DNA of 64,000 nucleotides from Isoetes taiwanensis (GCA_021234155.1 JAJEKV010000026.1:1920001-1984000); one strand, 5' to 3'. Positions 44,380-56,363 are shown, counted from the stretch's first letter. Numbers and translations: made by a program. Notes: generated from the sequence alone by a model not told the origin.

Positions 44380-46223
44380 AAAATTTTTCTAATGACAATA
44401 CACAGAACAGAATAAAATAAAGAATCTAGACAATAATTTACAAACTAATGAACAAATGAGCTAGCAAACGATCATCACTAAGAATCGTATATTCATCATA
44501 ATTAGGACCAGAAATACATTTTGCATCACAGTTAGACCAGCATTAACCTTACTAACCTATGTATTGTTTAGTTGTTGGCACATTCATTGAAATTCAACCG
44601 TCTGTCAAGTGTGAACGAAATACCAAACTGAAGCATGTAAAAGATAAGTCATGGCATAGTATATCCTCGAATTAAAATGTCAAACCCAACTTGAGACTAC
44701 CAACTTGAGAATCCTTCTGAGCATTTAGCTGAAGGAAACTTAAAAGGTATTCTATCCTACATAGTACTACGACCATTGCTGTCACGGGTTGCCCTTGGTG
44801 TGGAATTGGCATATTCCACAAGATATACTTGTTGGATCATGTTCTGACCGTAAAGGGAAAATAATTGTGTGTTTGCAAATGTGCAAATCATCAAGAAAGA
44901 ATTTTTCAAAAAAAAAATGGATGCAGGTTTATTTTGCAAAAAGAGGTCTGGGCTGACACATGATTGAAGGTTGGAAATTCGTTCAAGAAATATATTAGAG
45001 GCTCTAAAACCTACTATGATGGAATGTCGGAGGTTAAGATGATTGGCCTTTTAATCATGACAGATATAAATGCAGACACCTTGGATTATTTCCTGCAGAG
45101 AGCAATCATTGTGGAGCCACCACCAGTACTACCAGTCCTATTAGCTTAGAATATAGTGTATTTGTTTTTATAAGATCAGTTTCTATAAAGCTAAATTTTA
45201 CAACTAGTCAGATTTCTAATATATAAATTAGCTTAAGCTTTTCGAGCCAATAGAAAAATTGTTGAACATATTTTCACCTCTTGTGATGGTGGGCAGGAGT
45301 CAAATAGTAAGAATCATAATATTCTAAACAAGGTCTTGGACTACCTCGGTTGTCAGATCTATCCTTCCTATCGACCAGAACATATGTTGGGATGTCTGGG
45401 TACCTCTAGTTTCAATTATGGTCATTTATGATTGGGGGCGCCTATGATTTTGAATATGAAATACAAGTTCGCCTAAGGTTTTGAAATATGAGATACGGGG
45501 GCTCATCTCTATACAGGTTCGCCCAAGGTTTAGAAGATTAAATAAGGGGACTTGAGCCTTTACCAAAATAATTCAATATCTTAATAAGAATGCTTTAACC
45601 AATGTAATCAGTGGGCTAACGTGCTTATTTTTTAATAAATTGGAAGAAATGCATTAAGATCGACAAAAAATATAATATATGATGAAGAAACAAGAATACA
45701 ATTGCCTGAAGAAAAGTAGGAACATGAGAGAGATGCCCAGAAGGCTCAAGATGGTGTTGAACCGGAATGGTTTGACAAGCCAGTCGTCAAGAGGCGGCAA
45801 GGAAGAAGTCTGTTATGTCATCTCACGAGGCTATCCCGCCTCGTTCTATTCAGTGGTATGATAATTTGATGTCTGTTGATGATCATCTCGATGTGGTAGA
45901 CCATGTTGATTGTGATGAGGCCATTAAACGCCTCAAGGTGGCACAAGGAGTGTGAGTATATACTGTGTATGGGTGGTTTTGCTTAGTGGACTATTTCGTC
46001 CTCTAGGTTTTGAGTCCCATGTCACAGGTCCCTTGTATGTATCCTGATTTTTCTTGATAATAGATTGTCGTCCTTCAAAGAAAAAAAAGATCGCGCCTCT
46101 CCAATGGACGAGATCGTGCCAAGTGTCGCGCATGCACGTAGGTTCTAGAATATTCTAAACCCTCCTGGAATCAACCCTGCATATGAAAAAGATATGAGGG
46201 AATGTCTTCAACAAGTATCGATA
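44380..46223. other. No supported gene
   Basis: Short open frames only. A 23-bp near-repeat (words GTTCGCC and AAGGTTT) occurs twice at about 45460 and 45514. Confidence 0.45.
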
Positions 46224-46225
46224 GC

Positions 46226-46291
46226 GCACTTGAGGTGGATAACTCGTAATCAATAGCTAGCAGGTTGCGAATTCAAATCCTGCCATGTGCA
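46226..46291 (+). other. tRNA-like relic
   Basis: The ends GCACTTG and CATGTGC can pair at six of seven positions like an acceptor stem. A D-arm-like GGTGGATAACTC follows, and near the end a T-arm-like stem GCAGG/CCTGC encloses TTCAAAT preceded by the extra bases TTGCGAA. The insertion in the T arm makes a working tRNA unlikely. It may be a tRNA pseudogene or a SINE head. Confidence 0.35.
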
Positions 46292-48014
46292 ACTACTTTT
46301 TTGCATTCGTGTGACGACCATCTTTTGTACATAAGAGTAGAATACTCATACGGTATGAATACCCATATGGTCGTCATATATCTTAATACCTTGCCAAAAT
46401 ATATAGTTTTCTTTGACATTTGCCTTGACATTTATTTGAGTTCTCTCTGAGGTCCTATGCTAAAATCTGTTATCTCACTATTTTGGCACAACTTATTATA
46501 TTTATCTTTATGGTGTTCAGTACACTTTAAAACCTCCACATAATTATCATGTTTTCGAGTTCGAAGTCTAAATAATAGAACTTCGGTTATGTTCCTTATT
46601 GTGCCTAAGGGACCAACTATTGTACTCTAATAGAGAAGAACAAGTTCAAGCACTTGGGCCAAGGGGACCGGCCTATTTTTGTTTGGAACGAGACGTTGAC
46701 CTCACCAAGGGATCGGGGGGGGGTGAAGGAGATTAATTTGTGAATAATGGGCTCAATATATAATGGCCCTTATAAAAAATGTTTTTAACTGTTGAAGAGG
46801 TGCATGTTCTAAGGTTGAGATGAAGAGGTGAAAGAATGGAGCTGAATCACAAGCGTGATCTGATTCAAAAAACCACGAAGCTTGAACCGAGTTCCATCAA
46901 ACTTCTCGTGTAACTTTTGACCATGTAATCTTAATGTGAGAAACTTACATTTGGATGAAGCTATACTACATATGGGATACGGTAAACCATATGGAATTTG
47001 GTGGCAAATGGTGATTTAACTTTTGATCATGTTACCTTAACCCGAGAAATTACATTTGTATTGACATACAATATTGGAAGTATTGACATGCAATATTGGA
47101 TGAAAAGGCAATATTGAATGAAAGGGTAATTTAGGGCAAAATACCTAAATTATTAGGCTAAAGAAATCCGCCAGCATATCTTGCCTTGTGGATGTGCAGA
47201 TTGTAGATGTGCCTGGCATCGATCTAGGATTATAGTGTTTTCGCAATATGGAAACTGGCCACCTATGATGGACATGATCTGATCGTTGCCACTAGTTAAC
47301 ATATAGCTGAAGAAATGGCTAAAGTAGGTGAAACGAAAATACGTTAGTTGTTGGCTCTGCAATTGGAATTTATAGAAGCCATAGTAGTAGCATAGTCTCA
47401 GCATGTATTTCTCCAACACTTCTAGCAGATGCGGTAGCAGAACGCACAACCAGACAAGGTCGCCTCTATAAATGTCCTTTTTGCTTGCAGATATAATGGC
47501 CTGATGGATAGGGCTTCTGATTCTTTTTATCTATGTGGAAAAACTATGACATAGAACCTACATCAGAATATTATGGATGCACAATCGATCTTCTTGGGGA
47601 AGCTGGGCATTTGATGGAAGTAAAAGTTTTCTTCAAAACTTTTCATCAAAACAATGTTTGATAATGTTAGGTCGGGGTACCTAGAGATAAAGGCATGCTT
47701 CAAAATATTGTTTTTACAATGGCAGATATGGATAATGGCTATGATGCAGTATGCCTTAAAAAGATTGTGTCCCTTTGCATGATACATCAGAAATGCAGAT
47801 TTCTAACATAAAGCTTTTATATGTTCATGTCCACCTGTCATTGTACGTTATAACTAATGTAAATTATAACTCATTAACCATCATCCAATTAAATTGGGAT
47901 TATGTCAACTCTAAAATCACGCCAACCTACGGTTGTCTTCTAGGGGGATTTTTGTTTTTTTTAATCTTTTTTTTTTGGACTTGATAAATAACATAAGGTT
48001 GCAATTTCCATATG
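46292..48014. other. No supported gene
   Basis: AT-rich sequence with a G9 run near 46720 and short open frames. A 98-codon minus-strand frame at 47449-47153 has no recognised domain. Confidence 0.45.
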
Positions 48015-48334
48015 TCATTTCAAATGCGAATTGAAATATGCAGGAATGAGAGCAATGAAACCAGCTGAGATGGAAGGATGGAGATGATTGGCCTCCCAGA
48101 ATCCTCTAACCATGGAGAGAAGATCAAATTTCATAGTATCCCAGAAATGAATATAAAATTCACTTGGCAGACCATCAGGGCCTGGAGATTTGCAGTTTCC
48201 AAAGGACTTCAGAATGTTGAGAACTTCCTTTTCATTAGGAGGATTAGTTATACAATCGTCCATACAGTCAACTGAAGAAGGAAGAATATTGTTCATCAGA
48301 GCTAAGAAATCCCATTTGGATAAAGACCAAATGG
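48015..48334 (-). mobile_element. LINE fragment, start of reverse transcriptase (part 2 of an interrupted LINE)
   Basis: The minus strand reads QPIWSLSKWDFLALMNN, then CKSPGPDGLPSEFYIHFWD and HPSISAGFIALIP, the first RT motifs of plant L1-type LINEs. It continues the minus-strand LINE at 50905-50432 and is separated from it by the plus-strand LINE. The rest of this LINE's RT is missing; similarity ends near 48015. Confidence 0.8.
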
Positions 48335-50431
48335 GCTGCAGGTGGATGCGCTTATGGCACATGTGCAAAAGCTATATAATGTACCGGGGATGGAGGCTAA
48401 AATGACAGAAGAGATGTGCAATATGGCGGATATGCTTATTTTTACTATAGAGGATGTTCAAGAGGGACTCAAAAGATTGGCCGAAATGCTTAAATGGGCT
48501 GGAGAAGAAACTGCAAATAAACTGGTGGAGATGTTTAATATGGCCTTGAGGGATGGCTTTCTTGCTATGTGGCAGGTTAATAGGATGGTGCCATTACATA
48601 AATCAGGGGGTGAGTCAGTTCCAGGTAACTATCGTACCATTATGGTTGGTAGCCTTTATGCGAAACTGTTTGCCTCCATACTTGAGCGGAAGATAAGCAT
48701 TTGGACAGAAGAGCATAATGCTAGAGCAATAGGGCAGGCAAGTTTCAGACCTAAGAAGTCCACAACTGATCATTTGGTCACTCTTCGCGCAATGATGGAC
48801 TCGGTAGTTGGAAAAAGGAAGCCTATGTACGCTGTATTTGTAGATTTTAGCAAAGCTTTTGACATGGTAAACAGGCAAAATTTATGGCAAAGGTTGGTGG
48901 ATTTGGGTATTCCAAAGGAGCTCAGACATGCGGTACACATCCTTTATGAGAAGGTACTTGTGCAGCTATCATCTTCTTTTGTAGAGATATGTAATGAAGT
49001 AGTGGAAAGCGACATGGGAGTGAAGCAGGGATGTCCTTTGTCACCCACCTTGTTTGGCCTTTTCATAGACCAGCTTGAAGGTTGGATAAGGGCACATGGA
49101 GGGGATGGTATGCCTTTGCATGGGTATATACTCATGCTTCTATTATATGTGGATGATGTAGTGCTGTTGTCGCGGAGCATACAAGGGCTACAAAGACATT
49201 TGGATGTGCTTGAAAGTTTCTGTAATGCTAAAGGCATGCAGGTGAATTTGGATAAGACCAAGGTTGTGGTCTTTGGGGCGAACAAAACAGACCATGCCCA
49301 TGTATCCTTTAAGGGTAAGCAAGTGGAAGTAGTGGAGAACTATAAATACTTAGGGTTGATTGTGGATAAGAGCCCTAATTGTAATCAAGCAATTGAACAC
49401 AGAATGAATGCTGGCCTAAAAGCTCTATATGCTATGCAGAGGAAGTGTGTTAATGCTGACATTTGGAATTTTGAGATGAAACGCATGCTTTATAAAGTTC
49501 TGGTACAGACCGTGGTGCTTTATGGTTGCGAAGTGTGGGGGCCAGACCTTGCCAATGATAGTTGGAGAAAGGTGGAAAAGATACAATTTTTTTTTTTCAC
49601 ACTGAGCTAGGGACGAAGATGCAAACACCGTACGACATGATGCTTGTGGAGTGTGGGATGATGTCCCTAGAAGCCGAGGCGCTTTGTAGACTTTTACGCT
49701 ATATATGTAAAATCCTATATGGTATGTCAAGCAATAGCCTACCGAGACTTGTTATGGAGTAAACCAGAGAGAAGGGTTGTTATGCAGATATTGGCAGGTG
49801 GCTTGTGAGATGGGGGATGAATATTCAGGAATTACAGATGCAAAAAGAAGATATTGAGGGATGGGTCCGAAAGAGCTTCTTTGACAAGTCGTGGAGCGTG
49901 CCAGCTGTAAAGAAAGAGTTCTATAGGACTTAGATAAATCCTTCTTTGCAGACACCGCATTATCTTATGGAACCGATATAAGTGAAACATTGGCAAGCAA
50001 TTGCTAGAATACGGTTGTGTTCACATCGACTCGGCATGGAAATTGGAAGATGGGTGGACATACCACATAATCTTAGGCATTGTAAGGTCTGTAATGAAGG
50101 AGTGGTGGAGGACGAGGCTCGTGTCCTACTTTGGTGTCGCGCTTATTCTGAGGTAAGAGCCAAGCATGGGATTAGTGCTGTCTCTTTGGACGGTTTTTTC
50201 CGGTATCCAGGATCAGCTATAGGGGGGTGCATTGTTGATATTCTCAACCAGAGAGACGACTGTTTGAAAAAACAAAAGATGGAAGAGGTAGAGATAGAGG
50301 CGCCCAGTGTGTTATTCTCGGAAGATGCACTGGATGACTTGTTTTACAATTTTGAATGTATTTTGTAATGTCTCATAGGTATGTCGGTCTCTAGACGAAA
50401 TAAAATCTCATTTCATTTCATTTCATTTCTG
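48335..50431 (+). mobile_element. 5'-truncated LINE with reverse transcriptase and a (TTTCA)n tail
   Basis: The open frame at 48342-49610 begins without ATG and lacks the endonuclease, as expected of a 5' truncation. RT motifs are in order: MVPLHKSGGESVPGNYRTIM, FRPKKSTTDHLVTLR, YAVFVDFSKAFDMVN, GVKQGCPLSPTLFG, LLLYVDDVVLLSR (catalytic YVDD) and YKYLGLIVD. A short part before the first motif (after LKRLA) seems deleted. A T run at about 49588 ends the frame; the C-terminal part continues in other frames to 50368, with a Cys/His motif (CKVCNEGVVEDEARVLLWC). The 3' end reads GACGAAATAAAATC and then TTTCA repeated four times, in place of poly(A). It interrupts a minus-strand LINE. Confidence 0.88.
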
Positions 50432-50905
50432 GTAGAATCAATTTGCTGAGGAGGCACCTTAGAAAAAAGAGAGGTATAATTGTCCTGAAAGAATGATCTA
50501 ATAAGTTTAGGATCATCTAAGGTAGTACCTGCATCAGTTCTGACCTGAGTGATTGAGTTTCTAGGCAGCCTAATTTTAGCCATTTTGAAAAAGAATTTAG
50601 AGCTATCATAATCCATTTCCTTAATGAACTTGACTTTACATTTAGTAGCAAAACTTTTGGCTTCATTTTCCTCAATACTCCTCAAGTAATTCTCTATCAA
50701 TTCCTCACCAATATGCAGATTAAGATTATAAGGATCTTCCCGAAGAAGGGACCTAATTTCTCTCATTTGGGAGAGTAAACCCTCTTTCTCCTTTAATCTG
50801 GACAGATGTCTACTTTTAGACCATTCTTTAATCCAACTTTTAATCCTATTTTGAGCCCATGTTTTGCATAAACAGAAACCAATATTGTCCAAGAAAACAC
50901 ATTGG
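50432..50905 (-). mobile_element. LINE fragment between endonuclease and reverse transcriptase (part 1 of an interrupted LINE)
   Basis: The minus strand reads CKTWAQNRIKSWIKEWSKSR, LLREDPYNLNLHIGEELIEN, FFKMAKIRLPRNSITQVRT and FFQDNYTSLFSKVPPQQIDS. This is the linker before RT in plant LINEs. It ends where the plus-strand LINE begins and resumes at 48334. The upstream end joins PPR sequence near 50905. Confidence 0.78.
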
Positions 50906-51770
50906 GTTCGAAAATCTTTGAAGAGTGCTCCAATCTCTCTTAGGCTTCCACACTTGCCATATATATTGAATAGGGGTTGCATAGAAACCTATTGCACTCG
51001 AGCCCATTCTTGGCTATTTGTATATGGATCCGGTTACCATTGAATAAAAACTTCCCTTTCTTGCATGCATTCAAGTGACAAGCATAGACGTTCAGTCTTT
51101 GCTAGGTGCTGCTTCAAACGCCAGCCGGACATCTCCAACACTTTCACTATTTCCATACATATTTACGAGAGCGATCCTTAAGATGGTGTCCAGCTGAAGC
51201 CCACTTTCAGGGATGAGGTTATGCAACTCCTGCCTTCCTTAAAGTCAGTTAGTCAGAGCGCTAACAAAGGTGACTAAATTTTGACCTAATCCTCCTTCCT
51301 TCATTTGCTTGAAGAATTGTAATGCATCCTCGCATCTTGCATTGCTTGCACATGCTGCAATGGACTGAAAGATGCTATATCCTTTTTATCAAATCAAATA
51401 TCCTTGTTGATTCCTCAACTTTTTCACATTTTTCTTACATGGTGATAAGACAATTTGCAACACAAAGTACTGAATGCAAGTCACTGCCAATAATTTGAGC
51501 ATGGATCAGCTTCCCCTCATCAAGGAATGTTGGATCTGAACATGCATTGAGAATATTGAAAAAGATTATCTTGTTTGGAATGATATGCTCTGCGTGCATT
51601 TCTCGGAAAACTTGTATCGTCTTCTAGTTCTGCCCATGTTTTAAGAAAGCCTAGATTATCAGGTATCATAATATAGCATTTGACATCAAGTTCGATTTTC
51701 CAGAAGATTTCATAAAAATTTGTCATAGTAATACCCATCTCTGATGTTGTGGGCATGGACTACTCTGATG
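50906..51770 (-). pseudogene. PPR protein pseudogene, minus strand
   Basis: PPR-type segments appear in several minus frames, reading down from 51770: FREMHAEHIIPNKIIFFNIL, NACSDPTFLDEGKLIHAQII, CEKVEESTRIF, ALQFFKQMKEGGLGQNLVTF, LHNLIPESGLQLDTIL, LVNMYGNSESVGDVRLAFEA and LFNIYGKCGSLREIGALFKD. The alternating motif types match PLS-class PPR proteins. Several stops and frame changes break the gene. A LINE was inserted just after the last motif. Confidence 0.8.
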
Positions 51771-51845
51771 TTCTCTTCTACCAAGCAGAGCTCCAGTTTA
51801 GCATAATTTCAGTTAGAGCGCCTATGCAGGATGCAGCTGGGAAGA

Positions 51846-52119
51846 AGATAGATAGTATTTTAATGCACGCCACTAGGCAGCATCCAACTGGACATGAAAT
51901 CGATAGATAGTATTTTAATGTCACACCACTAGGAAGCATCCAACTGGACATGTGACTACACACCACACTATATTGCTCAGTTGGGCCCTGAACCCAACCA
52001 CTTTACATTGCATCTATGGGTTTTGACACCCAACAGTTCAGAGTGCAATTCTGGGTGGTCGCGAACTCGAGACCCATAGTTGCAAGAACTAGTGTATTAC
52101 CACTAGACCAAACACCCAG
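51846..52119 (-). mobile_element. tRNA-derived SINE, copy 2, plus an extra partial 3' end
   Basis: The full copy is 51902-52119. On the minus strand its tRNA-like head (52119-52051) has ends CTGGGTG and CACCCAG that pair over 7 bp. It also has an A-box-like TGGTCTAGTGGTA, an anticodon-like stem TAGTT/AACTA and a B-box-like GAGTTCGCGACC. The 3' end is TTAAAATACTATCTATCG. A second, 51-bp copy of just the 3' end (51846-51896) adjoins it, so one SINE may have landed in the tail of another. Confidence 0.8.
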
Positions 52120-52205
52120 GTGAATCCATGAAAAAATACAAACAAAGGAGAGGGAAGGAAATTACTTGAATTTTTTTAATTTTCACAACCATTAGATAGG
52201 AAATA

Positions 52206-52262
52206 ATTGAGATCTAACAGATCACATTACTTTTAGATCAAGGTGGCTTATCAAGTGGACAA
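52206..52262. repeat. Direct repeat of a segment beside the large inverted repeat
   Basis: This segment (ATTGAGATCTAAC, CACATTACTTTTAGAT, AGGTGGCTTATCAA) recurs in the same orientation at 55851-55906, on the far side of the inverted repeat. Confidence 0.85.
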
Positions 52263-52950
52263 CCTAGAATATCTAGCATAATAACAGGGGGTTTCTTTTG
52301 TGTTTTTTGTACGCTTTTCAATATGGTTTTGCTATGATTTCGTTGATGTATTTGTTTGACTATACTAAATAGTATTTCTAGAGTGCATCATTTTTCGGCC
52401 GTTGATTTCAGAAAGAAGGAGAGATCTTATGGTGGTATATGTTATTCTATTTTTCACTATTATTATGCTAGATATATTTAAGTAATGGAACTATTTTTTT
52501 TTTCATTTCTGTGAGCATGCAGATGCACTTCATTTCAGTTTAGGGTTTCGAGGCCCACAGTTCTGGCTTTCATCTGTGAGCCCAGACCCATAGTTCTGGA
52601 TTTTATCTGTGAGGTTTGGTTTGGTATATTGGGGATTGCAGCATCTACATTAATGTATGCTATGGCACCGCCAGATCTAGCAGGCGGCTAGTTATCCACT
52701 AGGTATGTCGGACCCTTATAGAGCTCCATTTGCGTGCGCGGATCAGGGAGGCAAAGGCAAAGGCAGGTCGCAAGCAGCTCCACATAAGGTCTGTGATACG
52801 AATTCAAGTATTTATAGAGCTAGGAACCTCGAACGAATTTACAGCTTAAGACCGAGCTAGAGTAAATCAGAGGTTATATACTGAAAACTGGCTTATCGGC
52901 TTAGCAATGCACTCCAAGTAGAAACCCATTAAAACCTTCTCAATTAGTTT

Positions 52951-53731
52951 ATGAACAAGGAATTAGGCCTGGGATCAATTCCGAACCCCGATGTTTCTTG
53001 TAAGCCTTTTATTCTTGTCTCCAAGCTCTCGTTTTGTAATGATAAACAGAAGTCTTTTTGTGAGACTCCAATTTCTGATCATTCAGGATTTGTCAGTGCA
53101 ATATTGAATAGTGCAATATTGAATCGGCTAGTTAAGAATGGCAACGTAGCATACAGTCTTTGGATAGAGGAATCAGAAGAATTGCTGCAGGCCAAGTCAG
53201 TTATACTAAATCCCAATGACAACAAGGTAAGCAATTTGGCCTTTATGATTTATTTATGCAAATCAAAGGGAAGGGAACGAAGGATTTGGAAGCAAAGGGG
53301 AAGAAAAGAAAAGCATGCTTGCTTTAGATGTTTTTGGTAGGCTGGACATTAGAAGCAGTGTCACCCCTGAAGTAGGCTGCAATGGCAAATGGGTGCAAAC
53401 TATTTCTGAATTCATGTTGTTAGAAGCAAGGATTAAGGAAGAAGTTTTAACTCTATCTGTGGGTTCTAGCAAGAGGTTAAGCTTCTCTTCGTGGGACACA
53501 ACTTCCAGGAGTTCTCCTAGATGTGCAATTGCATCTTTAGATGGTAAGCAATTTGTTCGTGAAAGTCCAGCTCCAGTAAGGGAGAATCTCAACCTTAAGG
53601 CACCCAATCATTCTGAGCAGGGGCCATCCCTGGAGGATAGACTTGGAAAGGCAGCCAAATCTGCGTTCTTAAAGAGCTATGGGCTCGGATCTTTAAGTTC
53701 TGATCACTGGATCTTACAGCTGCAGACTTAA
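52951..53731 (+). pseudogene. Gene fragment of unknown family with one likely intron, left arm
   Basis: An open frame from 52951 reads LGLGSIPNPDVSCKPF, RLVKNGNVAYSLWIEES and VILNPNDNK, ending at AAG/GTAAGC near 53227, a good splice donor. A second open piece at 53315-53731 reads MLALDVFGRLD, VGCNGKWVQTISEFMLLEAR and GPSLEDRLGKAAKSAFLK. The frame crosses the outer edge of the inverted-repeat arm (about 53108) without a break. I do not recognise the protein. The same sequence, slightly diverged, lies inverted at 55155-55815. Confidence 0.5.
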
Positions 53732-54423
53732 TAAAACAGGTACTTCGTTGCCGTTCCAACTGCTTGTCCATTTTATAGCCAAAAATTCCCTTTTGCTAAT
53801 GCATCATTGGGTAGACTTGTATAGGATTTTATGCATATCTTATTGGGGGCAACATAAGAGACCTGCTGCTTAAATTGTTGTGGGTGCAGATACCAATATT
53901 GAGCTTCAAGAATCGAGATCAATAGAAGGGACACTCATCATTTCAAATCTTTGTAGCAGAATTACATGAAATCTGTGACATTGTGAAATAGGTTCTGATT
54001 GTGAAATAGGTTCTGAGGTATATGCAATTGTACTATCGACTCTCCAAATATTCACAATAGTACAACAGAATCTTATGCATTGCATAGGCAGGTGTTGATA
54101 GAAGATTCAACCATTTATATTCACGCTTAATTATTATGGCTATAATATGTCACTGTAGGGATTTGTAGGGATTTCCTGCACACTATTTTTTGTGTCACAG
54201 AACCTTTTATATTAACTATTTTCTCTACATTCTTTTATAAATTAAGATTGTATATTTGATTCAGAGATTTGAATGGTTTTCCATGAACAAGATGTAGGCC
54301 CAATTGTAGATAATCTTTGCTATAATTCTCGAGGCCCCGAAGGCGCCAAAAAATTTTTAGATTTAACACAAACCATTACATTTAACACTTTAAAACTAAA
54401 TTCCCCTTTAAACCCCCTTTGGT
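53108..54423. repeat. Left arm of a large inverted repeat
   Basis: The arm of about 1.31 kb pairs with 54508-55815, with few substitutions. It holds two short duplications absent from the right arm: one of about 18 bp (TTGTGAAATAGGTTCTG twice, near 53976-54015) and one of about 11 bp (GTAGGGATTT twice, near 54155-54170). The gap to the other arm is about 84 bp. A transcript through both arms would fold into long double-stranded RNA. Confidence 0.92.
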
Positions 54424-54507
54424 TTGGGTGCATATTCACACGGGGTGTGACTCCGGGCATCGAGAGTCACCCCCTCTCGATGCCCTCTCGATTCCCTACG
54501 TCACCCC
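54424..54507. other. Spacer of the large inverted repeat with its own perfect hairpin
   Basis: At 54456-54484 the sequence forms a perfect 11-bp stem (GGCATCGAGAG/CTCTCGATGCC) with a 7-nt loop, at the tip of the large inverted repeat. Confidence 0.85.
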
Positions 54508-55815
54508 CCAAAGGGGGTTTAAGGGGGAATTTAGTTTTAAAGTGTTAAATGTAATGGTTTGTGTTAAATCTAAAAAAATTTTGGCGCCTTCGGGGCCTCG
54601 AGAATTATAGTAAAGATTATCTACAATTGGGCCTACATCTTGTTGATGGAAAACCATTCAAATCTCTGAATCAAATATACAATCTTAATTTATAAAAGAA
54701 TGTAGAGAACATAGTTAATATAAGAGGTTCTGTGACACAAAAAATAGTGTGCATGAAATCCCTACAGTGACATATTATAGCCATAATAATTAAGCGTGAA
54801 TACAAATGGTTGAATCTTCTATCAACACCTGCCTATGCAATGCATAAGATTCTGTTGTACTATTGTGAATATTTGGAGAGTCGATACAATTGCATATACC
54901 TCAGAACCTATTTCACAATGTCACAGATTTCATGTAATTATGCTACAAAGGTTTGAGGCCATTTGAAATGATGAGTGTCCCTTCTATTGATCTCGATTCT
55001 TGAAGCTCAATATTGGTATCTGCACCCACAACAATTTAAGCAGCAAGTCTCTTATGTTGCCCCCAATAAGATATGCATAAAATCCTATATACAAGTCTAT
55101 CCAATGATGCATTGGCAAAAGGGAAATTTTGGCTATAAAATGGACAAGCAGCTTTTAATTCGATTGGAATGGCAACGGCACTGCTTTTATTAAGTCCGCA
55201 CTGTGAAGATCCAAAGGACTGAACTTGAAAATCCGAGCCCATAGCTCTTTCAAGAACGCAGATTTGGCTGCCTTTCCAAGTCTAGCCTCCAGGGATGGCC
55301 CCTGCTCGAAATGATTGGGTGCCTTAAGGTTGAGATTCTCCCTTACTGGAGCCGGACTTTCACGAACAAATTGCCCACCATCTAAAGATGCAATTGCACA
55401 TCTAGGAGAACTCCTGGAAGTTGTGTCCCACGAAGAGAAGCTTAACCTCTTGCTAGAACCCACAGATAGAGTTAAAACTTCTTCCTTAATCCTTGCTTCT
55501 AACAACATGAATTCAGAAATAGTTTGCACCCATTTGCCATTGCAGCCTACTTCAGGGGTGACATTGTTTCTAATGTCCAGCCTACCAAAAACATCTAAAG
55601 CAAGCATGCTTTTCTTTTCTTCCCCTTTGCTTCCAAATCCTTCGTTCCCTTCCCTTTGATTTGCATAAATAAATCATAAAGACCAAATTGCTTACCTTGT
55701 TGTCATTCGGATTTAGTATAATCGATTTGGCCTCAACTTGGCTGAATTTTCTTGATTCCTCTATCCAAAGACTGTATGCTACGTTGCCATTCTTAACTAG
55801 CCGATTCAATGTTGC
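54508..55815. repeat. Right arm of a large inverted repeat
   Basis: This is the reverse complement of 53108-54423 with scattered substitutions. On the minus strand it repeats the gene fragment of the left arm (open 55607-55155 and 55827-55690). The similarity stops near 55815. The reading frame that flanks the left arm is not present outside this arm, so the left arm looks like the original. Confidence 0.92.
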
Positions 55816-55823
55816 AGATTTGT

Positions 55824-55938
55824 GCAAGAATTGTTGTAGGGGGTTAAATTATTGAGATCTAACGGAGCACATTACTTTTAGATGAGGTGGCTTATCAAAT
55901 GGACAATCAAGAATTGCAAGAATTGTTGTAGGGGGTTA
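55824..55938. repeat. 23-bp direct repeats bracketing a copied segment
   Basis: GCAAGAATTGTTGTAGGGGG with TTA after it occurs at 55824-55846 and 55916-55938. Between them lies the segment that also occurs at 52206-52262. Confidence 0.9.
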
Positions 55939-56062
55939 GGCAAGCCCCACTAATTAAAAAAAAAAAGGGATGCTATAAGTCGCCATCGCTTGATATGTGG
56001 CCAAGAAGATCTAGATAGAAGCCATTATGTTGTGCTATTGATAGTGTGTAAAACCTAGCCAT

Positions 56063-56363
<301 letters not shown>

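Noticed and set aside
47153-47449. A 98-codon minus-strand gene
   Set aside because: No recognised domain, no start or splice support.
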